From Mucilaginibacter pedocola (GTDB lineage: Bacteria > Bacteroidota > Bacteroidia > Sphingobacteriales > Sphingobacteriaceae), in contig NZ_MBTF01000006.1 in the NCBI RefSeq assembly GCF_002013915.1, forward strand, positions 1 to 64,000: a stretch of DNA of 64,000 nt. Reading direction: 5' to 3'. Below the pieces are notes generated by a model that worked only from the letters and a program-made list of their open reading frames with translations, was not told the origin of the DNA and made no database searches. The translations under genes were made by a program, and so were the position numbers. Below are positions 1-8,094 of this stretch, piece by piece; position 1 is the stretch's first letter, and the number at the start of each line of letters is the position of its first letter.

Positions 1-241
1 CTCCTATGTTTGTTACCAATTAATATAGCTAATAATTTTGTATTGAGTGAAGGAGTATGAGAGCCGATTTGTGCTCAAACAACTCATGAAGTATGTTCTC
101 GCAAAGATACGGCCTCATGCTCTTTTGCCCATTGGAGTTTGAACAGAATGTAAGGCATACTGCATAGCGGTATAGCTTGGATATCCAACCAGGAGACAAA
201 ACGAAGATGGGTTATTCACTTATTAAAATAGATATTAACAG
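1..241 (+). other. Non-coding left flank of the IS110 element (possible guide RNA region)
   Basis: No convincing gene is seen in these bases. Close to the transposase start there is a perfect 12-base palindrome (TTGGATATCCAA, 177-188) and a small hairpin (ATAC...GTAT near 156-173). A TAnnTTTG box points leftward at 102-109. In the IS110 group the region 5' of the recombinase is known to encode a structured bridge RNA that guides target and donor choice; that this stretch does so is inference. The outer end of the element cannot be placed from one copy. Confidence 0.3.
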
Positions 242-1279
242 GTGATGACAAGTGTTTTAAAGCAAGTTGCCGGCATTGATGTGGCACAAAAGGAATTAGT
301 AGTATCGTTAGGCAGGATAGGCAGCTCCCTTGAGAAGGATATTTACGCTTGTAAATCGTTCGCCAATAAAGAATCGGGCTTTAAGGCTATGCTGGTTTGG
401 GTAAGCAAGCATAGCGTAAACACTACCAGCGTAAGGTATGTGATGGAAGCCACCGGCGTTTACCATGAGAAGCTGGCGTACTACCTGTCCGACAACGGTT
501 ACGAGGTTAGCATAGTACTACCCAATAAGATCAGCAACCATATAAGGTCGCTGGATATCAAAACCATTACTGATAAAACTGCTTCAAGAGGCATTTGCGA
601 TTTCGGGCTTGGTACAAAACTGGAGGACTGGCAGCAACCGGAGAAGGGGTTCAAAACATTAAGGCAGTTAACCCGGGAAAGGGGGCAATTGATAGCAGAA
701 CGTACGGTGGCTAAGAACCAGCTGCACGCCGAGCAGGCAGAAGCATACCCTAACGAAAGGAGCGTAGCCAGGCTCAAAGATCGTATCGGGCTGTTCAACA
801 GCCAGGAAAAAGAAGTTAAAGAAGAGATCGATGCCCTGATAAAGCAAGATGCCGAATTGACTAAAAGAGTACGTACTATTACATCTATCCCCGGCGTAGG
901 GTGGCTTACGGCAGTTACCATCCTTGCAGAAACGAATGGCTTCAACCTGATCCGCAATAAAAGGCAACTGGTAGGGTATAGCGGGTTGGATGTAAAAGTT
1001 AAAGACTCGGGCACTTCGGTAAAAAGTAAGCCTCGTATATCCAAACGAGGGAACCGTTATTTACGGAAGGCAATGTATATGCCTGCATTAGCCGCTATAC
1101 GTAGCGACAAGCATTTCAAAGCAGTGTTTGTGAGGTTAGTATCTAAACATGGAATTAAAATGAAAGCGGCGGTAGCGGTGCAGAGGAAGTTATTAGAACT
1201 GGTTTACACCCTTTGGAAAACAGGCGAGAGGTACGACAGCCGCTACCTGCAAGTACAAAGCGAGGAAGCAACCTCATAA
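242..1279 (+). CDS. IS110-family transposase (DEDD recombinase)
   Basis: DNA recombinase of an IS110-type insertion sequence. The N-terminal DEDD (RuvC-like) domain covers about residues 10-165, opening with GIDVAQKEL, where the first Asp lies, then the acidic stretch MEATGVYHEKL and DKTASRGICDFG. The C-terminal transposase-20 domain covers about residues 210-310, with ITSIPGVGWLTA and the RISKRGNRYLRKAMY motif that carries the expected serine region. At about 345 residues the protein is full length and uninterrupted, so the element may be active. The frame opens GTG ATG; ATG at 245 is an equally likely start. It is a lone gene, as usual for this family, and lies 147 bases from the 3' end of gldN. 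No second copy or terminal inverted repeat can be seen in the window. Confidence 0.93.
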   Translation: MMTSVLKQVAGIDVAQKELVVSLGRIGSSLEKDIYACKSFANKESGFKAMLVWVSKHSVNTTSVRYVMEATGVYHEKLAYYLSDNGYEVSIVLPNKISNHIRSLDIKTITDKTASRGICDFGLGTKLEDWQQPEKGFKTLRQLTRERGQLIAERTVAKNQLHAEQAEAYPNERSVARLKDRIGLFNSQEKEVKEEIDALIKQDAELTKRVRTITSIPGVGWLTAVTILAETNGFNLIRNKRQLVGYSGLDVKVKDSGTSVKSKPRISKRGNRYLRKAMYMPALAAIRSDKHFKAVFVRLVSKHGIKMKAAVAVQRKLLELVYTLWKTGERYDSRYLQVQSEEATS

Positions 1280-1284
1280 AATAG

Positions 1285-1318
1285 TTAGGGTGGTTAAAGC
1301 TAAAGCCAACCACCCTAA
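1285..1318 (+). terminator. Hairpin just after the transposase gene
   Basis: A perfect 11-base inverted repeat (TTAGGGTGGTT and AACCACCCTAA) with a 12-base loop lies 5 bases after the transposase stop codon. There is no T-tract behind it, so it may be a weak terminator or a structural part of the right end of the IS. Confidence 0.4.
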
Positions 1319-1426
1319 ACAGGCTGGCATAAAGCCGCCTTAGACAACAAAAGTAAAAAATCATTTGGTAATCAACACAGAATCTTTGCGGTTAAATGAG
1401 TTGGACAGTTAAACGAAGCGGGCGGC

Positions 1427-2650
1427 TTAATACTGCCACAAGCCTAGTTCCCAGCCGCGGAGGTTTGCTTTTTGGCGTTCAGCTTCGTAGAGTTTATCAA
1501 TACCTTTGGCGTAATCGCGGATGCGTTCGTCGCGGTCGTTGCTTTGTTTGATAATGTAGCTGGTGAAGATGCGCTTCATAAACACATCATCAAAGCTCAG
1601 CGCGGTGGCATCGTTGCTGCGGTTCATGGCTTCGCGTGTGGCTAAAATGCTGCGTGCTTCGGGGAAGTAAATCCAAAAGGCGGGCTGAAATTCGGTATTG
1701 CTGATACCTGCTGCTTTAACCTGTATCAGCGGAGCAAGGCCTACTATACGTGGTTCGAAAATGCCACGTTGTTTATCGTACAGCCAATCTTCTTTTATCC
1801 TAAACTTCAATACATTGTCGGGGTTAAAATCGCCGGCAACTACTTTGGAGCCTTTTTTCTCGCCCGTTTTTTTATCGAAGATGTCTACCACCGTGCTATC
1901 GGCAAGGCGGCTAAGCGCTTGTTCAACGGTTAATCGTTTGGTAAACCCATCGCCATTAGGGTCGTCTTTGCTGGGTGTAGGGTCGTAGGCAATAATGTCA
2001 CGCGCTTCAACGGCAGCCAATAACACATCCATCAGCCTCCTTTTTGGCGATGCCAGGTATTGGTTCATCTTTTCGCGCACATCAATTTCGCGCCAAACGC
2101 GTTTGGCAAATATTACATCGGCTTCGCGGGCGCTGGCATAAGGCGTGGTTTTGGTAGAATTGGTAATGTTATTTTTACGATAGTACCCATCCATCGGGCG
2201 TAGGAACGCGGGCTTCACAATAGTAAACTGCCCGGGCGTGCAAACACTGGTGAGGTATTCTTTGCCGTTATAAGAGCGTTCGCTGGTCCAGGTGCCATCG
2301 ATAACAAAAAGCGTGTTTAGCGAGTCGACCATGAAGGTCCCCTTCATTTTTTTGAGGCAAAACTCATATTTACCCGCCTCGCAATCGCAGCTGATACCTT
2401 TGTTTTCTTCAAGCGTAACGGTTTTACCATCAATGCTGCCGGTTAACGCAAAAACAACTTTATGGTTATCAATGGTGCTGAAGGTGGATGTACCGGTGAG
2501 CGTTTTACCGGTTTGTACCAGGTCAATCTCCAGTTTAAACTTTACATCACGGTTGTTTTGGGGCAACTCGCCGAGCCATTTACCGGTAAGGTTTTGCCCG
2601 AAAGATATATGCGTAAACAGGAAAGCGGCTACAAAAAACAGGTATTTCAT
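1427..2650 (-). CDS. gldN: GldN-family protein with an extra N-terminal lipocalin-like domain
   Basis: GldN (PorN) is a periplasmic component that, with GldK, L and M, forms the core of the type IX secretion and gliding machinery. The C-terminal 270 residues match the family: ADVIFAKRVWREIDVREKMN, then MDVLLAAVEARDIIAYD, FRIKEDWLYD and the FWIYFPEAR stretch. Ahead of this lies a beta-rich segment (about residues 18-140, with GKWLGELPQ and repeated TLTGTS/VFALTG strands) that resembles lipocalin-like domains and is not part of ordinary GldN of about 300 residues. The start is put at ATG 2650, which gives a signal peptide ending SFGQ; the frame is open for 21 more codons upstream, but these fall in the rplS terminator. 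No gldKLM genes are nearby, so this may be a paralog with a separate role. Confidence 0.8.
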   Translation of the reverse strand: MKYLFFVAAFLFTHISFGQNLTGKWLGELPQNNRDVKFKLEIDLVQTGKTLTGTSTFSTIDNHKVVFALTGSIDGKTVTLEENKGISCDCEAGKYEFCLKKMKGTFMVDSLNTLFVIDGTWTSERSYNGKEYLTSVCTPGQFTIVKPAFLRPMDGYYRKNNITNSTKTTPYASAREADVIFAKRVWREIDVREKMNQYLASPKRRLMDVLLAAVEARDIIAYDPTPSKDDPNGDGFTKRLTVEQALSRLADSTVVDIFDKKTGEKKGSKVVAGDFNPDNVLKFRIKEDWLYDKQRGIFEPRIVGLAPLIQVKAAGISNTEFQPAFWIYFPEARSILATREAMNRSNDATALSFDDVFMKRIFTSYIIKQSNDRDERIRDYAKGIDKLYEAERQKANLRGWELGLWQY

Positions 2651-2668
2651 TTGCAGGCCAATTTGCAA

Positions 2669-2704
2669 CAAAAAAAGCCTCTCTGCAATATGCAGAAAGG
2701 CCTT
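2669..2704 (-). terminator. Rho-independent terminator of rplS
   Basis: Read on the minus strand, an 11-base stem (GCCTTTCTGCA with TGCAGAGAGGC, one mismatch) is followed by seven Ts. It sits between the rplS stop and the gldN start, so gldN probably has its own promoter or depends on read-through. Confidence 0.85.
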
Positions 2705-2722
2705 AATATACAATTATGTAAA

Positions 2723-3070
2723 TTAAACGCGTTTTGACTTGATACGGGCTGCTTTACCGGTAAGGGCACGCAGGTAGTAAAGTTTAGCGCGGCGAACTTT
2801 ACCAACGCTGTTTACTTCAATTTTATCAATGTTTGGAGAGTTGTATGGGAAAATACGCTCTACACCAATACCGTTTGATACTTTACGTACGGTAAAAGTT
2901 TCGGTGTTACCAACACTGTTGCGTTGTAAAACAACACCTTGGTAAAGCTGTATACGTTCTTTTGCACCCTCTTTAATTTTATAATACACGCTAACAGTGT
3001 CACCGGCTTTAAAAGCGGGGAATTGATTCTTAACTACTGATTGCTCTTCTACAAATTTTACTAAATCCAT
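2723..3070 (-). CDS. rplS: 50S ribosomal protein L19
   Basis: Structural protein of the large ribosomal subunit at the 30S-50S interface. The 115-residue length is normal for the family, and the sequence carries its landmarks: [16 protein letters not shown], the [11 protein letters not shown] strand, [18 protein letters not shown] and the basic end [20 protein letters not shown]. It lies on the same strand as trmD, the usual neighbour, but a sigma factor and a membrane protein gene stand between them. A hairpin-containing A/T-rich leader of about 200 bases precedes it. Confidence 0.98.
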   Translation of the reverse strand: MDLVKFVEEQSVVKNQFPAFKAGDTVSVYYKIKEGAKERIQLYQGVVLQRNSVGNTETFTVRKVSNGIGVERIFPYNSPNIDKIEVNSVGKVRRAKLYYLRALTGKAARIKSKRV

Positions 3071-3164
3071 GATTTTTAGCCTTTAAAGCGACTTTTAACC
3101 CGTAAAAATCGGAGTGCAATAATAGGGAAATTATTTGAAATAAAAAAGTATGTTTTAAAAATTT

Positions 3165-3193
3165 CCACATTTTGTATTTTATGCACAATGTGG
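3165..3193 (-). other. Leader-region hairpin upstream of rplS
   Basis: A 7-base stem (CCACATT/AATGTGG) with a 15-base loop lies about 95 bases before rplS and is followed, on the minus strand, by AAATTTTT. It could terminate transcripts of the upstream operon or be part of an L19 leader structure. The sequence does not decide between these. Confidence 0.35.
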
Positions 3194-3214
3194 CAGCGGT
3201 TTTTGGTTCATTGA

Positions 3215-3276
3215 GTTGATTCAGAGAGTGGTTTTGAGGCGTTAACTATTAACTGAATCAACCACTCACTACTCAC
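3215..3276. repeat. Intergenic hairpin repeat, GTGAGTGGTTGAATGG type (copy 1)
   Basis: A perfect 10-base inverted repeat (GTTGATTCAG 3215-3224, CTGAATCAAC 3253-3262) flanked by AGTGGTTTTGAGG and CCACTCACTACTCACC words. It shares word composition and layout with the repeat at 4424-4518. Confidence 0.6.
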
Positions 3277-3279
3277 CAA

Positions 3280-3771
3280 TTAACTTCTAACAGATATATT
3301 CTCCGTCATGGCGAAGATAATAAAAGCAGCAATAATGGCCACACTAAGCGCAATAAGTGCGATGTTCCACCAACGGATGCGGATGGTAAAGCTAAACTCG
3401 CGGTACTTGTAACCCTCGCCTGCCTTTTGGGTTTGCACATGGGTAATGGCCAGCAGGTTGATGATAATGCAAATTATTGGCAGAATGAAGAGCACTATCG
3501 GCGCCAAGAAATCAACCACCGGGCTGCTATCGAGGCTGATGATGGTATTGAACATAGCCTCGAACCAGTTACTGTTGGCATGCGAATAGTAATAAACAAA
3601 CACACTCAACAGAAAAAAGCAGGGCAGGGCAACAAGCCATACGCCAACTTTTGCCGAACGGCTGGCGTTCAAAATAGCCATCTTGATAATTTTTTGGTGC
3701 TGCGCCGACGGATCGGCAGCGGGTACTTGCAGGTTTTCCATTTCTTTTAAAAATTCGTTTTTATCTTTCAT
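3280..3771 (-). CDS. Small membrane protein paired with a sigma factor
   Basis: A 163-residue protein with a polar N-terminus of about 40 residues, then three hydrophobic segments (about 41-63, 88-112 and 135-155). It has no signal peptide and no zinc-finger (HxxxCxxC) anti-sigma motif. It lies 42 bases downstream of a sigma-70 family gene on the same strand, the position where membrane anti-sigma factors are usually found. An anti-sigma role is therefore plausible from context only; the sequence itself is not recognised. Confidence 0.6.
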   Translation of the reverse strand: MKDKNEFLKEMENLQVPAADPSAQHQKIIKMAILNASRSAKVGVWLVALPCFFLLSVFVYYYSHANSNWFEAMFNTIISLDSSPVVDFLAPIVLFILPIICIIINLLAITHVQTQKAGEGYKYREFSFTIRIRWWNIALIALSVAIIAAFIIFAMTENISVRS

Positions 3772-3813
3772 TGTTATATCTCTATAATGCCTGAATGTTA
3801 ATTGGTTGCAGTA

Positions 3814-4377
3814 TTAATGCATCATTCGTAATTTTTCCAGCCCGCGCGAGAGGAGCGACTTTACGGTACCTTCGTTTTTATCCAGTATCTGGCTTATTTC
3901 GGTATTGGTTTTTTGTTCAAAATAGCGCAGGGCAATTACTTCCTGGTATTTTACATCAAGCTTAAGCAGGTTTTGGCGAACCTTATTATAGGTTTCCAAA
4001 TGCAGCAATTCTTTTTGGATGATCTCGCGTTCGTCGTCCGCGCGTTGGCGCAGCAGCTTTTCCATGCCGGGCTCCTCCAACAGTTGCTGCAACGATTCGG
4101 GTTGGTACTTTTGCTTGCGGTAATATTGGTTAAGCTCGTTGGTGGCAATGCGGTACAACCATGCCGATAGGCTAACACCCCGCCATTTAAAATTGCCAAT
4201 GTTGAGGTAGGCTTTCAGGAAGGTTTCGGCGGCTATGTCGCTACTCAGGTCGTAGTCGGCAGTGCGGCGGTATATGTAACCGAATATAGGGGCATACCAG
4301 GCATCAAACACTTCACCAAATGCTTCGGGGTTTTCCCGGCATCGTTGTAAAAGTAGTTGTTGCTGTTTGGTATCCAC
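3814..4377 (-). CDS. RNA polymerase sigma factor, sigma-70 family (ECF type)
   Basis: A 187-residue alternative sigma factor that would direct RNA polymerase to a small regulon. Region 2 lies at about residues 20-90 (FGEVFDAWYAPIFGYIYRR, then SDIAAETFLKAYLN and LSAWLYRIATNELNQYYRK). Region 4 lies at about residues 125-185, with ALRYFEQKTNTEISQILDK and the recognition helix EGTVKSLLSRGLEKLR. A charged linker joins them. It is followed by a small membrane protein gene that may control it. The pair sits between trmD and rplS, genes normally close together, so it looks like an insertion into that cluster. Confidence 0.9.
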   Translation of the reverse strand: MDTKQQQLLLQRCRENPEAFGEVFDAWYAPIFGYIYRRTADYDLSSDIAAETFLKAYLNIGNFKWRGVSLSAWLYRIATNELNQYYRKQKYQPESLQQLLEEPGMEKLLRQRADDEREIIQKELLHLETYNKVRQNLLKLDVKYQEVIALRYFEQKTNTEISQILDKNEGTVKSLLSRGLEKLRMMH

Positions 4378-4423
4378 TATAGGGTATAATACAAAAAGCA
4401 GTTTTGGTTGCAGCGCAGTTGCA

Positions 4424-4518
4424 GTGAATGGTTGAATAGGTTAAGTGGTGAGTGGTTGAGTTGCTTATTTAGGCTTTACGAAAAGAACCACTCTCCATTC
4501 ACTCATTCAACCATTCAC
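4424..4518. repeat. Intergenic hairpin repeat, GTGAGTGGTTGAATGG type (copy 2)
   Basis: Perfect 14-base terminal inverted repeats (GTGAATGGTTGAAT 4424-4437, ATTCAACCATTCAC 4505-4518) enclose further GTGGTGAGTGGTTGAG and AACCACTCTCCATTCACTC words. It fills the gap between the sigma factor gene and trmD and resembles 3215-3276. Confidence 0.75.
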
Positions 4519-4524
4519 CAACCG

Positions 4525-5199
4525 CTACTCCAACAAATCAGGCCGGCGCTGTTTGGTACGCTCTATGGCTTGCTCAAAGCGCCATTGTTCTACTTTGGGC
4601 GTATCGCCGCTTAGCAGAATGTCGGGTACTTTGTGGCCATTCCAATCTGCAGGGCGAGTGTAAACCGGTGCATCCAGCAGGTCGTTTTGGAAAGAATCTG
4701 ATAATGCAGATGTCTCATCATTTAATACGCCCGGTATCAACCTAACAACGGCATCTACTAAAACGGCAGCAGGCAATTCGCCGCCCGAGAGTACATAATC
4801 GCCGATAGAGATCTCGCGGGTAACAAAAATATCGCGTATGCGCTGGTCGATGCCTTTATAATGCCCGCAAAGGATAATGATATTGCCTTTGATAGATAGC
4901 TGGTTGGCTATTTTTTGGTTAAGTGTTTCGCCATCGGGGGACATGAAGATGATCTCGTCGTACTCGCGTTCGCTCTTTAGCTTTTCTATGCAGGCCGCAA
5001 AGGGTGGTATAGCCATTACCATGCCGCTGCCGCCACCATATGGGTAATCGTCAACACTTTTTTGTTTGCCGGGGGCGTAGTCGCGCAGGTTATGCACCAC
5101 AATTTCGGCCACACCCTTTTTTTGGGCACGCAGTAAAATAGAGTGGGCAAAAGGGCTTTCCAGCAAGCCGGGCAATACAGAAATGATATCGAAACGCAT
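4525..5199 (-). CDS. trmD: tRNA (guanine-N1)-methyltransferase TrmD
   Basis: Methylates N1 of guanosine 37 next to the anticodon, using S-adenosylmethionine and preventing +1 frameshifting. The 224-residue protein has the SPOUT-fold knot motifs: the [19 protein letters not shown] loop (about residues 40-60), [12 protein letters not shown] (about 110-122) and the [14 protein letters not shown] segment (about 131-145), in which catalytic and SAM contacts lie. The C-terminal [14 protein letters not shown]-like stretch ([14 protein letters not shown]) is also canonical. The gene runs toward rplS, as in other bacteria, though separated from it by two genes. Confidence 0.97.
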   Translation of the reverse strand: MRFDIISVLPGLLESPFAHSILLRAQKKGVAEIVVHNLRDYAPGKQKSVDDYPYGGGSGMVMAIPPFAACIEKLKSEREYDEIIFMSPDGETLNQKIANQLSIKGNIIILCGHYKGIDQRIRDIFVTREISIGDYVLSGGELPAAVLVDAVVRLIPGVLNDETSALSDSFQNDLLDAPVYTRPADWNGHKVPDILLSGDTPKVEQWRFEQAIERTKQRRPDLLE

Positions 5200-5216
5200 G
5201 GCGCAAAGATACGGAA

Positions 5217-5262
5217 TTGGCGGATGTGCAAATATGTAGATTTCAGGTGCGCAGATGATGTC
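5217..5262. repeat. GATGTGCA-type word repeat (copy 1)
   Basis: Run of related words (CGGATGTGCAAATATGTAGATTTC, then GTGCGCAGATGATG) immediately upstream of trmD. The same words recur at 7174-7214. Confidence 0.4.
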
Positions 5263-5304
5263 CGTTTCTCCATGTTATTTTCATAAGAAAACGTTCTACG
5301 AGGG

Positions 5305-6165
5305 TCAAGCAAGGGTAGTTTGAATTGGGGCCTTGCTCCGGAAAAACCTCATCGCATAATATATAATGAAGAATACTGTCTGCAATGATACCATCAGGTA
5401 TACCAATGCATCCCAATACTGCAAGCCATATAATACCCAGGTAAATGTTAGTACTAATACCGCGTTAATAAATACACCAAAAGTCATGGCTGTTAGCCGG
5501 GTACTATCGTTAGGTTCTTCTTTTTCTTTGGACGCAATTAGTAAAACTACGAAAGGAAGCAAGGCGATAAAATTATCGGAGAAAGAACTGTAGGGAATAT
5601 CAAATATTATGGCCACCGAAATGAATATAGCAAACAAAAGAATCCCGGTTTTGGCAATAATATTGTACGGCTTGTATGGTAATAAGTTTAATTTAACGGA
5701 ATTGGTTTTATTCGATAACACATAGTAGAAGCGGATAACAAACACAAACAATAACGTGGCGAAATTCAATTCGAAAAGAAAGAAAAACACGCTGTCTGGT
5801 AAAAGCTGTTTTATGCTTTCGGGCATTGCTGATACGATGGCTAATAAACACATACACCCCGCTGTAATAGTGCATACTACAATTACAGACCAATACAAAC
5901 TGTGTAAACGTAGTTGGTGGGTAAGGTTATTCTCGTTTTTTAGCCTTGAGAACCCGATAAGTATTGCGCCCAACACCATCGCGGTAGCGCCTGTCTCGTC
6001 GGTTAGGTTGCTCATTTGATTTGCAAATGGTTTTATGCTCTGGGTGCGCCCTCCGTAATTTAACCACGGAATTACGTATTCGGCAAACTGAACTAATACA
6101 GATAATATTATTCCAGCGGGTAATAGCACCCATCCAATAAATTTAAAATATCGAGGCAATAACAT
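5305..6165 (-). CDS. Multispanning membrane protein of unknown function (paralog A)
   Basis: A 286-residue integral membrane protein with about eight hydrophobic segments and short polar loops. No catalytic or binding motif is recognised. It opens with MLLPRYFKFIGWVLLP and a segment ending EYVIPWL, and the next gene upstream opens the same way (MLLPRICKLIGRILLFP, HFVIPFL). Both contain DETGAT/DEASVT, FSRLKNEN/FSKRKNET and a LHSLYW/LHAFYW motif, so they are tandem paralogs despite low overall identity. The start at 6165 is supported by this shared N-terminus. The function is unknown. Confidence 0.75.
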   Translation of the reverse strand: MLLPRYFKFIGWVLLPAGIILSVLVQFAEYVIPWLNYGGRTQSIKPFANQMSNLTDETGATAMVLGAILIGFSRLKNENNLTHQLRLHSLYWSVIVVCTITAGCMCLLAIVSAMPESIKQLLPDSVFFFLFELNFATLLFVFVIRFYYVLSNKTNSVKLNLLPYKPYNIIAKTGILLFAIFISVAIIFDIPYSSFSDNFIALLPFVVLLIASKEKEEPNDSTRLTAMTFGVFINAVLVLTFTWVLYGLQYWDALVYLMVSLQTVFFIIYYAMRFFRSKAPIQTTLA

Positions 6166-6276
6166 GGTTCAGCTTAGGTTTGGTTAATATAAAAATAGCG
6201 AGCCGTAAAGCTTTCTTTTACAAAGGCATAACGCAAGCCTTAAACATTAAATTATTCGTAGGCCAAAAAATAAGGC

Positions 6277-7155
6277 CTAAACGGTATCCGTTTGCGGAAC
6301 GCCATTTGTAGCCTTATACCGCATCCAATAAAACACTACCAAAAATATCAGCTGGCTGGCTACCACGCTGCTGCCCAGTGCATCGGCATAGTCCCAGCCG
6401 TAAACCAACCAATATACAAGTACAAAAGCTATATAATGTATAAATAAACTTAACTGTGCTGCCTGTAACCGCAGTTTGAATAACTCCGGAGTTTCGTTCG
6501 GTTCTTTGCTGCAAAGCCATAAAGCAATAGCCAATGGGAAAAATGTGAGCAGCACATGGTAGTTGTTATTTGATGCGAAGAAAAGCCCGGTAACCATACC
6601 AATGCCCATGAATATAATGGTGGCGTATTTCCCCGCAAGGTTTAAATAAGGATAAGGCAATAGGTAAAGCTGTTTTAGCGGCAAGCCCTTTAGCGCCCTC
6701 CGCCTGAAGTAGCCAAATATGGGGAAAAAGATAATTATAGGTATGAACACATTGTAGGCCACAAACAGGTTGCTGATCTGGAAAAAGAAATCGAGCCAAC
6801 GAGAAGGGGCATCTATCAGTTCAAAAAAATTGATAATAATAAAATATAAGCCTGTGGATAACCAGGTGATAACGGCCGCCCAATAAAAGGCATGCAGCCT
6901 TGCAGTGGTTGTTAAAGCCGTTTCGTTTTTCCGCTTACTAAAGGCTATCAAAACCAAAACAGCAACCAGCAATGTAACGCTCGCCTCGTCAGAAAAATCG
7001 TAGGTACGGCTCAGGAATATGCCCGCCTCGCCTGCCTGCTTGTGGAAATCTAAAAAAGGAATTACAAAATGGCCGAATTGCACGCAAAAGCACACAAACG
7101 ACACAGGGAACAGTAATATACGGCCTATGAGTTTGCAAATGCGAGGTAGTAACAT
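6277..7155 (-). CDS. Multispanning membrane protein of unknown function (paralog B)
   Basis: A 292-residue integral membrane protein with about eight hydrophobic segments, clearly a sister of the downstream gene: both share the MLLPR start, a first segment ending in an FVIPFL-type motif, a polar loop with D-E-A/T, KRKNE and LHxxYW, a LYLLPYP/LNLLPYK motif near residue 170 and a C-terminal WVLYG/WLVYG motif. The two genes are 111 bases apart and probably cotranscribed. No known family signature is recognised, and nothing in the neighbourhood points to a substrate. Confidence 0.75.
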   Translation of the reverse strand: MLLPRICKLIGRILLFPVSFVCFCVQFGHFVIPFLDFHKQAGEAGIFLSRTYDFSDEASVTLLVAVLVLIAFSKRKNETALTTTARLHAFYWAAVITWLSTGLYFIIINFFELIDAPSRWLDFFFQISNLFVAYNVFIPIIIFFPIFGYFRRRALKGLPLKQLYLLPYPYLNLAGKYATIIFMGIGMVTGLFFASNNNYHVLLTFFPLAIALWLCSKEPNETPELFKLRLQAAQLSLFIHYIAFVLVYWLVYGWDYADALGSSVVASQLIFLVVFYWMRYKATNGVPQTDTV

Positions 7156-7173
7156 TGCCCTAAAGATAGGGAT

Positions 7174-7214
7174 TTAGGATGTGCAGATATGCAAATGTGC
7201 GGATGTGCAGATGA
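7174..7214. repeat. GATGTGCA-type word repeat (copy 2)
   Basis: Direct repetition of GATGTGCAGATATGCAAATG-like words (GATGTGCAGAT occurs twice) in the gap before the membrane protein gene. Related to 5217-5262. Confidence 0.5.
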
Positions 7215-7239
7215 AAAATTTAGCGGGCTTCATGCAACG

Positions 7240-7614
7240 TTATCCGCCATGCTGGTATATCGTCCATACATTGCCGCTTGGGTCGGCAAAGCGGGCTATG
7301 GGGATGCCTGAATCCGGATCGAACGGATCTACTATCGTGCCGCCTGCCGCAACAATTTCTTCCAGTGTTTTTTGTGCGTCATCTACCATGATGGATACCC
7401 GCATGCCCGATGTAGTTACCGGTTCATCAACCTTAAACCACATGCCGCTAACGCCGCCGGTGCCATCATCAAAGTTGGCGTTGCCCTGGTTATCGCTGCG
7501 TATTTCCCAGCCAAAAACTTTTTGGTAGAAAGCTACGGCGGCATCAATATCCAGTGCGGGTATTTCTACATAGCATATTTTGCCATGCCCGAAGATAGGT
7601 TCGTTACTTGCCAT
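7240..7614 (-). CDS. VOC-family (glyoxalase-like) protein
   Basis: A 124-residue single-module vicinal oxygen chelate fold protein. The opening KICYVEIPALDIDAAVAFYQKVFGWE is the typical first beta-alpha-beta unit and the end ARFADPSGNVWTIYQ the typical last strand. VOC proteins usually bind a metal and act in detoxification or ring cleavage; the substrate cannot be told. The first metal position (usually His) is a Tyr/Glu region here, so catalysis is uncertain. It lies 3 bases after another VOC gene and the two form an operon. Confidence 0.85.
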   Translation of the reverse strand: MASNEPIFGHGKICYVEIPALDIDAAVAFYQKVFGWEIRSDNQGNANFDDGTGGVSGMWFKVDEPVTTSGMRVSIMVDDAQKTLEEIVAAGGTIVDPFDPDSGIPIARFADPSGNVWTIYQHGG

Positions 7615-7617
7615 AGG

Positions 7618-8037
7618 TTATATTGCTTGTTGTATTTGCCATATATGCCCAAAAGGGTCTACAATATTTCCCTGGCGGTAACCATAATCGTAATCCTGCA
7701 CGGGTGACGATAATGTTGCCCCCGCAGCTATTGCCTGCGCCACCACCGCATGTACATCATCAACAAATAAGCCTATCTCTACGGTGGTATGCCCTCCTGT
7801 TGCTTCAGGGTCGCGCGCGGTAGAATTTGGGGTTAATTCGTGCAGGTGAAAGTAGGCTTCGCCCAGCATAAATTCTGATACATGTATGCTGTCATCATCA
7901 TTGCCAAACCTGCGTAACTCAACCGCGCCAAAGGCTTTTTCATAAAAGCTTACGTCTGTAGTCCCGTTGGGGATATACAACATGGGCGCAAAGCCGCTTT
8001 TGGGCGGGGTGCCCTGTTTAAATACCTGCACGTTCAT
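7618..8037 (-). CDS. VOC-family protein, PhnB-like
   Basis: A 139-residue vicinal oxygen chelate protein of the PhnB-like branch. It shows FAPMLYIPNGTTDVSFYEKAFGA at the start, VSEFMLGEAYFHLHE in the middle and the closing YRQGNIVDPFGHIWQIQ. PhnB-like proteins often have no assigned enzyme activity. It is the first gene of a two-gene unit with the following VOC gene. Confidence 0.85.
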   Translation of the reverse strand: MNVQVFKQGTPPKSGFAPMLYIPNGTTDVSFYEKAFGAVELRRFGNDDDSIHVSEFMLGEAYFHLHELTPNSTARDPEATGGHTTVEIGLFVDDVHAVVAQAIAAGATLSSPVQDYDYGYRQGNIVDPFGHIWQIQQAI

Positions 8038-8094
8038 AGCCGTTTAATTATTAATTGGTTATGCTAATATAGGTATTTGTAAACAGCTTCTGCC

